Made by a program: the position numbers and the translations under genes. From Saprospiraceae bacterium (lineage in GTDB: Bacteria > Bacteroidota > Bacteroidia > Chitinophagales > Saprospiraceae), in contig JADJTQ010000002.1 in assembly GCA_016711125.1 (NCBI GenBank), positions 434,001-498,000 on the forward strand: DNA of 64,000 bases. The letters are read 5' to 3'. The notes beneath the pieces were generated by a model. That model was not told where the DNA came from and did not search any database. It saw nothing but the letters and a program-made list of their open reading frames with translations. Below are positions 9,545 to 19,182 of this stretch, one piece after another. How positions within the stretch are numbered: the first letter of the stretch is position 1; each line of letters begins with the position of its first letter.

Positions 9545-10591
9545 TTATGGTTGCCAATCAAATTCATCCAGGTGTAAGACGGCATGAGTCAATAATTCAA
9601 TGCACTGTTCAATATCTTCACTATGGGCCATTTCAATCACTTGATGCAAATGTCGGAGTGGTATTGAGATTGCACCTGCGATAGCTCCATCCTTGCCATA
9701 TCGTTGCACTCCCGCCGTATCTGTTCCACCGGCAGTCAGGATCTCGGGTTGCCATTTAATGTTGTGATCTTCAGCTTGTTTCTTCAAATATTTGACCATT
9801 CGATAATCACAAATAGTAGAACCGTCCATAATCTTGATTGCTGCTCCATGACCTAATTTAGTGACCACTTCATGTGGTTGTGCACCGGGCAGATCAAATG
9901 CCACAGTGACATCAAGACCAAAGCCAAAATGAGGATTTATATGGCCAGCAGAACTCATTGCACCCCTTAACCCAACTTCCTCCTGAACGGTAAATGTGGC
10001 ATAAATGTCATAAGGCACTTCCTTGTCGCTTAGAAATTCCAAGGTTTTGATAAGGATATATACAGAGACCCGATTATCGAGTGATTTCCCGTTTACGCAA
10101 TCACCCATCTGAATCAAACTTCGTTCTCTGGTGATCGGGTTTCCAACAGTGATCAACTCCTTAACCTTTTGACTGGGCAACCCGGTATCAATGTAGTAGT
10201 CCTTGAGGTTTGGTGCCTTGTTTTTTTCTTCGGCCTGCATCAAATGCACCGGCTTGCAGCCCATAACTCCAAAGACGTCTTTTTCGCCGTGGATTACGAC
10301 TCTCTGAGCAGTGAGTGTCTTAGGATCAAACCCTCCCAATGTGTGAAACCGGATGAATCCTTCATCATCTATGTGGGTCACGATGAAACTAATTTCATCA
10401 AGATGGGCGGCAATCATCACGCGTTTAGATTCTCTGCCTCTTTTTAGAGCAATCACATTGCCCATAGCGTCAATAGAGATCTCATCCACCATTGGCTTTA
10501 CCAAACGAATCACCAGGTCTCGAACAGGTTTTTCAAATCCTGGTGCCCCGGGAGTCTCGCAGATTACTTTTAACAAATCGAAATCAATCAT
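9545..10591 (-). CDS. M42 family metallopeptidase (glutamyl aminopeptidase/endoglucanase type)
   Basis: A 348-residue cytosolic aminopeptidase from the ATG at 10591. Metal-binding and catalytic segments of M42 are visible: MIAAHLDEISFIV, CVNGKSLDNRVSVY, TFTVQEEVGLRGA, GFGLDVTVAFDLP and the C-terminal SIPLRHLHQVIEMAH. These dinuclear enzymes form large tetrahedral particles that trim peptides. First gene of a three-gene minus-strand operon and divergent from the flippase. The substrate side chain cannot be read from sequence. Confidence 0.93.
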   Translation of the reverse strand: MIDFDLLKVICETPGAPGFEKPVRDLVIRLVKPMVDEISIDAMGNVIALKRGRESKRVMIAAHLDEISFIVTHIDDEGFIRFHTLGGFDPKTLTAQRVVIHGEKDVFGVMGCKPVHLMQAEEKNKAPNLKDYYIDTGLPSQKVKELITVGNPITRERSLIQMGDCVNGKSLDNRVSVYILIKTLEFLSDKEVPYDIYATFTVQEEVGLRGAMSSAGHINPHFGFGLDVTVAFDLPGAQPHEVVTKLGHGAAIKIMDGSTICDYRMVKYLKKQAEDHNIKWQPEILTAGGTDTAGVQRYGKDGAIAGAISIPLRHLHQVIEMAHSEDIEQCIELLTHAVLHLDEFDWQP

Positions 10592-10715
10592 ACTATATGA
10601 ATAATTCAATCTAAGGTAGATATAAATGAATGACGATAAAATGGTGAAGAATAAATTCCATTATTTTACGTCATCAATCGGCAATGAAGCAAATCATTGG
10701 GTTGTTAAAAATAAC

Positions 10716-12212
10716 ATGTCTTTTGTAAAACAACTAGCTGGAGAAACAGCAATTTACGGTATTAGTAGCATCCTAAGTCGCATCGTCAACTTTGTCTTCC
10801 TCACCGGATATTTGACCCGGATATTTACGGACCAATCGCAGTTTGGTATTCATCAGGATCTTTATGCCTACATGGCACTTTTGCTGATCATCTTTACCTA
10901 TCGCATGGAAACCGCCTACTTCCGAATGGGGTCTTTAAAAGAGGATGAAAACAAGGCCTTCTATTCGGCTCTAACCAGTATAGCAGTCTCTACGGTCATT
11001 TTGTGTCTGGTCATGCTAATATGTAAGAATGAACTGGCCGTTTTTCTGGAGTACGCCAATAAAGAAGTCTATATCATATACATGCTCTTAATCATTGGCC
11101 TCGATGCATTGGCTGCCATCCCTTTTGCACGCTTGAGGTTACAGAGCCGACCACTCAGATTTGCCTTTATCAAAGTCGTAAGCGTACTGCTCACTATTTT
11201 TCTGGTCATCTTTTTTCTCGAAATATGCCCCTTTTTGAAGCGTCAAGGATTTAATTTCGTGGATTATTTCTATCGGCCCTCGTGGAAACTGGACCTTGTT
11301 TTTATTGCTAACATTATCTCTAGTGGTGTGGTACTTCTACTCCTCTGGCCATTGATTTTTAAATCCAAATTCGAATTTAATTGGCTGTTTTTGAAAAGGA
11401 TGTTTTGGTATGTCTTGCCATTGGTGCTGGTCAGTCTGGCTGCTGTTTTTAATCAATCTTTCGCCGTTCCTTTACTTAAATATTTGTTGCCTGATGGCAA
11501 AGAAAGCAATTTGACCTCGGCAGGAGTCTATGCCGCTGCAGCTAAACTTGCCCTGCTGATGAATTTGTTCACTCAAGCATTTACCTATGCTGCGGAACCC
11601 TTCTTTTTTAAGCGGGCTAAAGATGAAAATGCGCAAGAAACCTATGCTGATGTTGCTCAGGCTTTTACTTTGGTCGCTAGTGCAGCGATGTTAGCCATAT
11701 TACTATACTTGGATAATGTTGTTGTCTATTTAATTGGGCCGGCCTACCGATCAGGAATCAATGTTGTTCCCATTTTGCTTTTGGCTTATTGGTTTCTAGG
11801 CCTTTACTATAATTTTAGTTTGTGGTACAAAATCAAAGACAAGACATACATGGGAGCCTTAATATCATTGGGTGGTGCGGTCATAACATTGATCATTACA
11901 GCAACTTTAATCCCAAAATATGGAGCCATTGCGATGGCATGGGCTAGTTTGGCATGTTACGTTTTTATGGCAATAGCCAGTTTTATCACGGGCGTTTACC
12001 ATTATCCCGTGCCATATCCGATTGGTAAAATGCTTCTCTATCTTGTGGTTGCTTTGGGTATTTATGGTGTAAACGAAGCCGTGAAGTCTGGCACCGATAT
12101 CGGTTTCATCGGTGAGCTAATCATAAGTACCGCTTTAATGTGTTTGTATCTTGTTTGGATGTATCTCCTGGACAAGCAAAAGGTGCTTCAGTGGATCGGT
12201 GTTCAAAAATAG
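10716..12212 (+). CDS. Polysaccharide/lipopolysaccharide flippase (Wzx/MATE-like membrane protein)
   Basis: A 498-residue polytopic protein with 12-14 predicted hydrophobic helices spread over the whole length. The start at 10716 (MSFVKQLAGETAIYGISSIL) is preferred because the 30 codons upstream are hydrophilic and unlike the family N-terminus. The opening and the late GALISLGGAVITLIITATL segment match the polysaccharide biosynthesis (MOP superfamily) proteins common in Bacteroidota. It probably flips lipid-linked oligosaccharides across the inner membrane. No glycan gene cluster surrounds it. It is divergent from the M42 gene, and its last 10 bases overlap a small gene on the other strand. 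Confidence 0.85.
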   Translation: MSFVKQLAGETAIYGISSILSRIVNFVFLTGYLTRIFTDQSQFGIHQDLYAYMALLLIIFTYRMETAYFRMGSLKEDENKAFYSALTSIAVSTVILCLVMLICKNELAVFLEYANKEVYIIYMLLIIGLDALAAIPFARLRLQSRPLRFAFIKVVSVLLTIFLVIFFLEICPFLKRQGFNFVDYFYRPSWKLDLVFIANIISSGVVLLLLWPLIFKSKFEFNWLFLKRMFWYVLPLVLVSLAAVFNQSFAVPLLKYLLPDGKESNLTSAGVYAAAAKLALLMNLFTQAFTYAAEPFFFKRAKDENAQETYADVAQAFTLVASAAMLAILLYLDNVVVYLIGPAYRSGINVVPILLLAYWFLGLYYNFSLWYKIKDKTYMGALISLGGAVITLIITATLIPKYGAIAMAWASLACYVFMAIASFITGVYHYPVPYPIGKMLLYLVVALGIYGVNEAVKSGTDIGFIGELIISTALMCLYLVWMYLLDKQKVLQWIGVQK

Positions 12213-12364
12213 ATTCTGAGGGTATCTACTATGTCCAACCAGTTTCGATAAATGAGAATTAGCATGCCCACCAAAAAAAACAGGAGGATTATTTTAGTTT
12301 TTCTCTTGATCACTGCATAGCGTTCGTGTCTGCTCCGGTATTGATGTTTACGATGATAGGCCAT
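12203..12364 (-). CDS. Small single-pass membrane protein (53 residues)
   Basis: Reading the minus strand from the ATG at 12364 gives 53 codons to a TGA at 12203. Residues 1-24 are very basic (Lys, Arg, His-rich, starting MAYHRKHQYRSRHERY). Residues 25-39 are a hydrophobic helix (IILLFFLVGMLILIY), and the tail is short. The start overlaps the PhzF stop by 17 bases, as expected for coupled translation, and the end overlaps the flippase stop by 10 bases. I do not recognise a named family. Basic-tail small membrane proteins of this kind are common in Bacteroidota, but the function is unknown. Confidence 0.55.
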   Translation of the reverse strand: MAYHRKHQYRSRHERYAVIKRKTKIILLFFLVGMLILIYRNWLDIVDTLRIYF

Positions 12365-13160
12365 TAGCGGTATTAATAATTCCAGTTAAATAAGTGACTG
12401 CCTTGCCCGTCAGAAGGACCCGATCTCCCTGCACCTTACAATGGACAATCCCAGATCTGGCTGATGCCTGCAATGCCCTGAGGTTATTTTTACCCAACTT
12501 ATCTGCCCAGTAAGGAGCCAGTAGTGTATGCGCTGATCCAGTGACCGGGTCTTCGTCGATTCCGTATCTGGGGAAAAAGCATCTGCTCACAAAATCGAAG
12601 GGGTCGCTTGCTTTAGCAGTTATAATAATTCCTCTGGCACTCAAACTCTGAATTCCTCGAAAATCCGGCACCATCTGCCTAACTAAATCTTCATCTTCCA
12701 ATACTATCAGTATATCATCATGCCCCCTGATGGCATCAAGAATCTTAACTCCAAGGATAGATCGAAGAGATTTTAATTCGGTGATCGCAACCTTACCTCC
12801 GGAATCTAAAGGAAAGTCCATTTCTATACCAAGATCAGATCTGCTGATATTTAAGTCCCCTCTTTTCATGGTTTTAAAAACCAGGGGCTGGCCGGCATAT
12901 CCAAGATGTTCATAAAGAACATGAGCGCTGGCAAGAGTAGCGTGTCCGCACAATTCGACTTCAACCGTCGGTGTAAACCACCGGATTAAAAACTGATTTT
13001 CATCTTTTACGAAAAAGGCTGTTTCGGCCAGGTTGTTTTCGGAGGCAATCTTTTGCATAAGTTCTACCGGCGCCCACTGTTCAAGAGGTACAACCGCTGC
13101 AGGATTGCCACGAAATAGACGATCGGTAAAAGCATCTATCTGATATATGGCTAATTTCAT
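12348..13160 (-). CDS. PhzF family isomerase/epimerase
   Basis: A 270-residue PhzF-fold protein with the diaminopimelate-epimerase-like double domain. Landmarks are the N-terminal YQIDAFTDRLFRGNPAAVV, the conserved NNLAETAF with the catalytic Glu, TVEVELCGHATLASAHVL, and the C-terminal FFPRYGIDEDPVTGSAHT. The family includes the phenazine enzyme PhzF, but most members in non-producers have unknown substrates. No other phenazine gene is present, so phenazine synthesis should not be inferred. It appears co-transcribed with the small membrane protein that overlaps its 3' end. Confidence 0.9.
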   Translation of the reverse strand: MKLAIYQIDAFTDRLFRGNPAAVVPLEQWAPVELMQKIASENNLAETAFFVKDENQFLIRWFTPTVEVELCGHATLASAHVLYEHLGYAGQPLVFKTMKRGDLNISRSDLGIEMDFPLDSGGKVAITELKSLRSILGVKILDAIRGHDDILIVLEDEDLVRQMVPDFRGIQSLSARGIIITAKASDPFDFVSRCFFPRYGIDEDPVTGSAHTLLAPYWADKLGKNNLRALQASARSGIVHCKVQGDRVLLTGKAVTYLTGIINTANGLSS

Positions 13161-13184
13161 GTCACAAAGTAAGCGTACTTAGCA

Positions 13185-16100
13185 TTAGAAATCAAATCCA
13201 AGAGCTAACTGCAGTTTGGGTTTTTGAACCTCTCTGGTCTCAACTCCCCAGCCATAATCCAAGCGAACGAAGTAACCAAATAGTACTGTACGAAAACCAA
13301 CTCCGTAGCCAAAGACAACAGGATCTCGATGATAGTTTACTTTTATCGTAAGTGCAGGAGGTACCCTTATTTCTTCCGTATTGATTGGATTATCATCATC
13401 GAAGGGAGATAGTCCTACCCAAGCAGCACCAACATCGGCAAAGCCCACTAATTGCATGTTTCTGAGAAAGGCAAATTTTATAGGTCTTCTGGATAAATAT
13501 TTTAGAAACGGAATTCTTAATTCGGTGTTAATCAGGGCAAACGTAGATCCATTCCTTACATTGTAGTCAAAACCTCGCAAGTTTGGACTGATTGTCTGAT
13601 ATGCAAAATTACCCTCTGAGGGTTGTCGCACATCTTGATTAAACTTGGGAATTAACCAGTTGTCTATTCCTCCTAAGTAATACAGATTTTGTTCGGAGCC
13701 AAATGAGGTTGCAGCGGCAAACCTGGTTGCCCATACCATATGCTTGGCAAAATTCAGATAATGCCTTGTATCTGTGCCCATAACTGTCATAAACCCCTCT
13801 GACAGGTTTAGAGAAATGGGGTCAAATGAAAAAGCAAATTTCTTGACAAACTCTGTGTATAGTTTCATTCGGGTACCAGAGCGAATATTATAGTCAATAT
13901 CGATGGCGTTATCAAAAACATATTCAAGTTTCAACCCGATACGCTGAGCCTCAATGTCGGGATTATTTAATGAATTCAGGTCCGATGCAAGGAAGATGGT
14001 TTTATCTTGTCTTAAGGTTGCAGTTGCTCTTAAACTATGATAGATGTCAAGTGGATATCTTACCCCAAACTGCCCAAGCAGGGTAGTATTTCGAGTGCGA
14101 AACGGATCATTATTATCTTGAATATTTGTACTAAGTGATTTGCGATAAACCGCATACTGCTTATCCAATCTCTTTTTCTTGTTATCATGCACTAAAAAGA
14201 ACTCAGTGCCATTAAATGAGGTAGGAATACGCACTCCACCCTCAAAGACATAATCTTCAAAGAGATCTTTAAAGATGGCTTTCATTAAAAGTCCTACTGG
14301 AGGTGGTTCGAACTCTCTCTTGAAAGCTGCATAATTATCAAGACCTCCAAACAACAGATTGTTGTCCATATTGGTGCTAAGGTCATGCAATTTAAATTTC
14401 AGACGATAAGGTACAATCCGCAAACGATTGATTGGTTGACTATCCACTTGCGATTCCGGCCTGGCGCTAATAGTCGTATGCAAAACCACTTGATTTTGTA
14501 TAGCACTCTCCAGTATTTTTTCAGTTTGGTCTGTTTCTTCCATATCGGGAAACTCAGATTGGAAAAATTTTTTGCCATCCTCAGTTGTTCTGCTAGAACG
14601 TATTACTTCTTCGACAAGGGGTTTGAGATTGAGTTCTTCCTGCGATTTAATTTCTCCTATTGCCTTTTTCTCTTCAATTTGCCGGTGCAAACTCGATCCA
14701 ACCGTTATTTCCGACTCAGGGTCATCATGTAAGATTAGTTTGTATTGCTCTTTAATTTTGAAAGCCTCTGCAACTTTGGAGGTTGCGGCACTGACATCAT
14801 AGGCAACAATGTTCCACAAGTTGTTGGTTAAAAAGGTTTCGGTTCCATGGTATTCTATAATCTTTATGTTCTGTCGCTTTAGTATCAAAGAGTCCTCTAC
14901 CCTTAATTCTCCATCCGGAGCAAGGGTAACTATACTGCTATCCTTCAAAAGATATTCGATCATTGGCACAGAATCTCTTGAAATCGTAATGGATTTCCGA
15001 TTGATGATTCCGTTTTCTTCTGAGAGAAACATGATTCCGTCATTGAATAATTTCGGGTTTCGGTAGTTAGCCCCTTTCTGGTCTGTGATTTGATATAGTT
15101 TAGGCCCTGCCTCCTCAAATGCCAGATGAAAAAGATTAAAATTCTTAAACCTTAAAGTCGTGTCAACACTTCTGCTTTGACTGTTCGTGTTTGGACGATT
15201 ACTACTAAAGAGAATGCCGTTGACTCCATCAATCTCTGCCATTGAAATGTCGAGGTCGTCATAGATGTCATTTGTGATTTGATTAGACTGCCTATTATTG
15301 GTGGTGTAATAAAATAGGTCAATCATGCCTTCTGATAATGCAGTAAAGACTACTTCTTGTTCTGAAAGAGCCGCCAAAGCATACACTCTCTCATAGCGTT
15401 CGGGAAGAAACTGACGTGCTAAGCGGCCATTCTCAAAGTCCCGTAGTTCGAGTGCTATTTTATCTCGATCTTCGTATAGGATGTACATTCCGGATCCATC
15501 TGGAAGCCAACTAACCTTAGGATAATTGTAGTCCGTTTCCTGAACATTATTCTTGAATCCAAATTTGAAGATCTTCGAAGCTTCCCCTGTTTCCAGGTCT
15601 TTGATGGTGATCTTGGTTTTACCGATGTTATTATCGACAATAGCCAAGGCATCTCCCGCTGGACTGAATGATAAAAAGCTAACCGGGACTTTCCTCTTGC
15701 GTTTGTAAGCCACCTGGTTCTCAAGATCTGGGGCATTAAACAGTGATGTTTCTGTCTCGTAGCGTTGTTTAAAATACTTTTCCCATTGATCCGTCATATC
15801 ATCAAATGGAATACCAAAGACATATAAAAACGCCTCTTGAACACTTCGATTGATTCGGGTTAGATATAATAAATTAGAGATCTCAGAGCGTCCATAGATT
15901 AGACCTACATAGTACCAAAAGGATTGGCCGACAACGGATGGATAGATGCCGCTGAGTTTTTTAAAGTTGGTCCTTTTTTCGTGCAGAAAAATATTCCGCA
16001 ATTGAGCATCATCATAGGTGTCCCAATACGACCCGACGTAAGAGGCCAGACCGTCTTGAAACCAGCTTGGTATCGCTCCCGCAACCGAATTTTGAACAAC

Positions 16101-16571
16101 TTCCTGGAGATTGGAGCCAAAAAACATACTATTTAAGAAGACCTTGGCGACTCCTTTTCTAATTTGCTTTCGAAGATGATCATGATCTCCATTAAAATAG
16201 ACAAATACTTTGCTGCCTTCAATTTTCGTCTGACCAGCTACCGTGTTAAAGACTTCATCGCTACCAATATTACTCTGTTTCAGATCAGTGATATCACTAT
16301 AAACAATGATTTCAATTTTATCATTGATGCGATGTTCAATCAAGTCAAGAATTTCATCATGATCCTGCTCAGCAAGTTTGACTGTCGATACTCCGTGGTT
16401 TCGTGCTTTGCCATACCAATAAGTAATAAAGTTTTGGCTCTCATAATATAGCCACTGGTCAAAATCATCATGATACTGAACCCTGTTTTTACCATATTCG
16501 ACATCTGCCACTTGAGCTGATGCAGTCACAAAGCCAATTAGGAGTAAACAATGTAATAAGAAATATTTCAT
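13185..16571 (-). CDS. Large exported TolB/PD40-surface antigen hybrid protein
   Basis: A 1128-residue protein; the start at 16571 gives a clean signal peptide (MKYFLLHCLLLIGFVTASAQ). Residues ~30-280 resemble a peptidase-MA-like region (AIPSWFQDGLASYVGSYW) without an HExxH motif. Residues ~290-560 contain PD40/TolB-type beta-propeller segments such as LSFSPAGDALAIVDN and VSWLPDGSGMYILYED. After a long charged linker, residues ~770-1128 form an outer-membrane barrel like the bacterial surface antigen family (GGVRIPTSFNGTEFFLVHD; terminal LQLALGFDF). Such hybrids are often labelled 'translocation protein TolB' in Bacteroidota. Probably anchored in the outer membrane; function unknown. Divergent from the MBL gene. 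Confidence 0.8.
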   Translation of the reverse strand: MKYFLLHCLLLIGFVTASAQVADVEYGKNRVQYHDDFDQWLYYESQNFITYWYGKARNHGVSTVKLAEQDHDEILDLIEHRINDKIEIIVYSDITDLKQSNIGSDEVFNTVAGQTKIEGSKVFVYFNGDHDHLRKQIRKGVAKVFLNSMFFGSNLQEVVQNSVAGAIPSWFQDGLASYVGSYWDTYDDAQLRNIFLHEKRTNFKKLSGIYPSVVGQSFWYYVGLIYGRSEISNLLYLTRINRSVQEAFLYVFGIPFDDMTDQWEKYFKQRYETETSLFNAPDLENQVAYKRKRKVPVSFLSFSPAGDALAIVDNNIGKTKITIKDLETGEASKIFKFGFKNNVQETDYNYPKVSWLPDGSGMYILYEDRDKIALELRDFENGRLARQFLPERYERVYALAALSEQEVVFTALSEGMIDLFYYTTNNRQSNQITNDIYDDLDISMAEIDGVNGILFSSNRPNTNSQSRSVDTTLRFKNFNLFHLAFEEAGPKLYQITDQKGANYRNPKLFNDGIMFLSEENGIINRKSITISRDSVPMIEYLLKDSSIVTLAPDGELRVEDSLILKRQNIKIIEYHGTETFLTNNLWNIVAYDVSAATSKVAEAFKIKEQYKLILHDDPESEITVGSSLHRQIEEKKAIGEIKSQEELNLKPLVEEVIRSSRTTEDGKKFFQSEFPDMEETDQTEKILESAIQNQVVLHTTISARPESQVDSQPINRLRIVPYRLKFKLHDLSTNMDNNLLFGGLDNYAAFKREFEPPPVGLLMKAIFKDLFEDYVFEGGVRIPTSFNGTEFFLVHDNKKKRLDKQYAVYRKSLSTNIQDNNDPFRTRNTTLLGQFGVRYPLDIYHSLRATATLRQDKTIFLASDLNSLNNPDIEAQRIGLKLEYVFDNAIDIDYNIRSGTRMKLYTEFVKKFAFSFDPISLNLSEGFMTVMGTDTRHYLNFAKHMVWATRFAAATSFGSEQNLYYLGGIDNWLIPKFNQDVRQPSEGNFAYQTISPNLRGFDYNVRNGSTFALINTELRIPFLKYLSRRPIKFAFLRNMQLVGFADVGAAWVGLSPFDDDNPINTEEIRVPPALTIKVNYHRDPVVFGYGVGFRTVLFGYFVRLDYGWGVETREVQKPKLQLALGFDF

Positions 16572-16654
16572 AAACTTTATACCATAGATTGAGCGACAGA
16601 ACAGACAAAATACAATTTTCGACACTTACTTACCTATATTTAAACGCAAAAGCT

Positions 16655-17300
16655 ATGAGTATTGTCACTTCATTCACTTTTAATGCCTTTCAAGAAAACA
16701 CTTTTCTTGTATCAGACGAAGGAACGAAGAAAGCCATAATTATCGATCCTGGCTGCCATGATCTCACTGAAAGAGAAGAATTAACTAACCATATAGAAAA
16801 ACAAGACCTGGAAATCGTTGCTGTTGTAAATACGCATTGTCACGTGGATCATGTTTTCGGAAATGCTTTTTGTAAAAAAACGATATCCCGATGCACCCTT
16901 ATATATCCATCGGGGTGAGCTTTCAATTCTTAAAACGTATCCTGCTTTTGCCGCGATGTATGGTTTGACAGCAGAACCTTCCCCGATGCCTGATCGCTAT
17001 TTGGAAGATGGAGACATATTGACATTTGGCCAAACCATTTTGAAAGTATGTCTCACCCCCGGGCACTCTCCCGCAAGTATTTCTCTCTTCTGTAAAGAAG
17101 ACAGCTATATCATCGGTGGTGACGTACTATTCTATCACAGCATTGGAAGGACTGACTTACCGGGAGGTGACCATGACAGATTAATACAAAGTATCGAAGA
17201 TCATTTTCTTAGTTTGAATGATGATGTTAGGGTTTACTGTGGACACGGTCAGTCTACTACCATTGGACATGAGCGTAAGAATAATCCTTTTCTGACATGA
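16655..17300 (+). CDS. MBL-fold metallo-hydrolase (glyoxalase II-like), split by a frameshift
   Basis: Start at ATG 16655 (MSIVTSFTFNAFQENTFLV). Two frames together give about 214 residues, normal for this family. The first holds the metal site NTHCHVDHVFGNA (HxHxDH). The second continues with KKRYPDAPLYIHRGEL, LTPGHSPASISLF, GGDVLFYHSIGRTDLPGGD and VYCGHGQSTTIGHE, the remaining metal ligands. The join is a run of seven A at 16874-16880; six A would make the protein continuous. The fold hydrolyses thioesters such as S-lactoylglutathione, but the actual substrate is unknown. The break is more likely technical than biological. Confidence 0.85.
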
Positions 17301-17319
17301 TTTCTTTTCTTTGGTCTCC

Positions 17320-17952
17320 TTAAAACAGTTCTAGTTGTACGGGCAACGGATAAAGTTGAAAGGACTTGCGATGCAATGGACATGGCCCATATTCAATGAT
17401 TGCTTGTCGATGTTGAGCAGTTGGATATCCCTTATTCGTTTCCCATCCGTATTGGGGAAATTCGTGATGTTTTCGCTCCATATATTCATCGCGATATGTC
17501 TTGGCAAGTATCGATGCGGCAGCTATTGAACCTATTTTACCATCCCCTTTGATGATGCATTCATAGGGAATTCTTTTAAATGGTTTAAACCGGTTACCAT
17601 CTACTAATAGTTTTTCGGGTCTTGGTTTCATTTTGCGCAGAGCTAAGTGCATGGCCTCAAAAGATGCATTGAGGATATTGATTTTATCTATAGTTGACGG
17701 TCGGCAAAATGATACCGCAAAGGCAATGGCATTTTCCTCAATCCAATCCCGTAGTACTAGTCGGGTATTTTTACTAAGCTGTTTCGAATCATTTAACTCA
17801 GGATGTTGCGCATCATCGGGCAGGATGACTGCCGCAGCAAAAACCGGACCTGCCAAACATCCACGTCCTGCTTCATCACATCCTGCTTCTAGGAGCCAAT
17901 TATCTTTTCTACTTGGTAACACATCTGCAATATACGCAATACGATATTTCAA
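17320..17952 (-). CDS. rnhB: Ribonuclease HII
   Basis: A 210-residue RNase HII. The catalytic Asp-Glu pair lies in EAGCDEAGRGCLAGPV, with further acidic residues in KLLVDGNRFKPF and AAASILAKTYRDEYM, and the family's YGWETNKGYPTAQH near the end. It removes ribonucleotides from DNA and cleaves RNA in RNA/DNA hybrids. Its start overlaps the stop of the OmpA gene by four bases (ATGA), so the two are coupled although functionally unrelated. A shorter start just before PSRKDN is possible. Confidence 0.95.
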   Translation of the reverse strand: MKYRIAYIADVLPSRKDNWLLEAGCDEAGRGCLAGPVFAAAVILPDDAQHPELNDSKQLSKNTRLVLRDWIEENAIAFAVSFCRPSTIDKINILNASFEAMHLALRKMKPRPEKLLVDGNRFKPFKRIPYECIIKGDGKIGSIAAASILAKTYRDEYMERKHHEFPQYGWETNKGYPTAQHRQAIIEYGPCPLHRKSFQLYPLPVQLELF

Positions 17953-19070
17953 ATTTTTCGTATTCTGAATTCGACTCGGCGGTTTTGTTGCCGGCCTTCT
18001 TCCGTATCATTCGTTGCGACATGTCTGGTGGTACCATAACCAATATATGAAAGTCGACTTTCTTCAATTCCTTTATTCACGAGATATCCCACAACTGACC
18101 GGGCTCTTTTACTAGAAAGCTGCATATTATAGTCAAAGCCACCTTGACTATCTGTGTGTCCACCTACTTCGACTTCCATAGTTGGGTATTCGATCAGAAT
18201 TTTGTAGAGCCTGTCCAGATCGCTTTTTCCTTTGATGCGAATGGTGAATCGATCGGTATCAAAAAGGATATTGTCCAAGGGTATCACTTTATCTTCTTCC
18301 AGAGGATACCAATCGGCAAATTCATCTTCCACCCCCTCAATGATTGGAGGTCGTTTTGTGACTTTCACATCATCGATATAATAATAAGCATAGTTGTGTC
18401 TGTTTTCTGAACCTTCACTACTCAAGGTCTGCTCGTCTGTAAAAAAATTACCAATTATCAAGAATCTGTAGGTGTCGTCCGCTGTAATGTCTCCCTGAAT
18501 TTTATGCCAGATGTACTCATTACCAGGTACGATCTTGTCACTGTAGATTTGGGGCTTTTTAACTACCACACGGTCGGTTTTTTCCTGTAGCTTTTGTCGG
18601 CTAAACAGGATTCCTAAATTATTTGAATGGATGCCGGTGTGCAGTGGCGAAGCCCAGAACTCAACATGGTATGCCTGGCCCGGCATCAGTGGCTCTGTAA
18701 GATTGACTTGTATGTATTCGCGACAATGTGGTTTGCCTTGGTCGCAGCCAAATGCGGTGATCCCGGCCATGTAATAGCCAGATCGGGGTTTTTTTCGTCC
18801 GAAACCCTTATCTTGCCAGCTTTCTGGCACCGTGATACTAGGACCATATACATCTGGCGAAGCTTCACTGGCAGAACTCCAGTCCTTAACAAGATTAGTG
18901 AAATCTGATCCCCGGTAAAACCAACCATGAGGTATGATTGAAAATACCTCAAACCCTGGGTTCGGCACCAGATTCTCAGCTTCAGCCTCGTTGGGGCCAG
19001 ATTGTCCAAAAACCAAAAGGAAAGAAAGCAATGTACTGATAACAAGCAATACTACTGGTTTGAAATACAT
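17949..19070 (-). CDS. OmpA family protein with N-terminal carbohydrate-binding-like domain
   Basis: A 373-residue envelope protein. Residues 1-24 are a signal peptide (LLVISTLLSFLLVFGQ). Residues ~35-240 open with LVPNPGFEVF and contain the YYMAGITAFGCDQGKPHC segment typical of a galactose-binding-like beta sandwich seen in Bacteroidota OmpA proteins. Residues ~265-373 are an OmpA C-terminal domain (VEVGGHTDSQGGFDYNMQLS; NRRVEFRIRKI) that binds peptidoglycan. It probably links the outer membrane to the cell wall. First gene of a two-gene unit with rnhB. Confidence 0.88.
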   Translation of the reverse strand: MYFKPVVLLVISTLLSFLLVFGQSGPNEAEAENLVPNPGFEVFSIIPHGWFYRGSDFTNLVKDWSSASEASPDVYGPSITVPESWQDKGFGRKKPRSGYYMAGITAFGCDQGKPHCREYIQVNLTEPLMPGQAYHVEFWASPLHTGIHSNNLGILFSRQKLQEKTDRVVVKKPQIYSDKIVPGNEYIWHKIQGDITADDTYRFLIIGNFFTDEQTLSSEGSENRHNYAYYYIDDVKVTKRPPIIEGVEDEFADWYPLEEDKVIPLDNILFDTDRFTIRIKGKSDLDRLYKILIEYPTMEVEVGGHTDSQGGFDYNMQLSSKRARSVVGYLVNKGIEESRLSYIGYGTTRHVATNDTEEGRQQNRRVEFRIRKI

Positions 19071-19182
19071 TTAGCTTATTTTACTATGGATAAACCAAAA
19101 TCTTACCAATTTTTAGGTATTCTCTATTTCAACAATTGAATCCTTTTTAAAACCTTTGCTTAAATTATTCAAACTCGCATCG

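Noticed and set aside
12348..13160. Phenazine biosynthesis from the PhzF homologue
   Set aside because: No other phenazine genes are present; the PhzF fold is widespread with other substrates.
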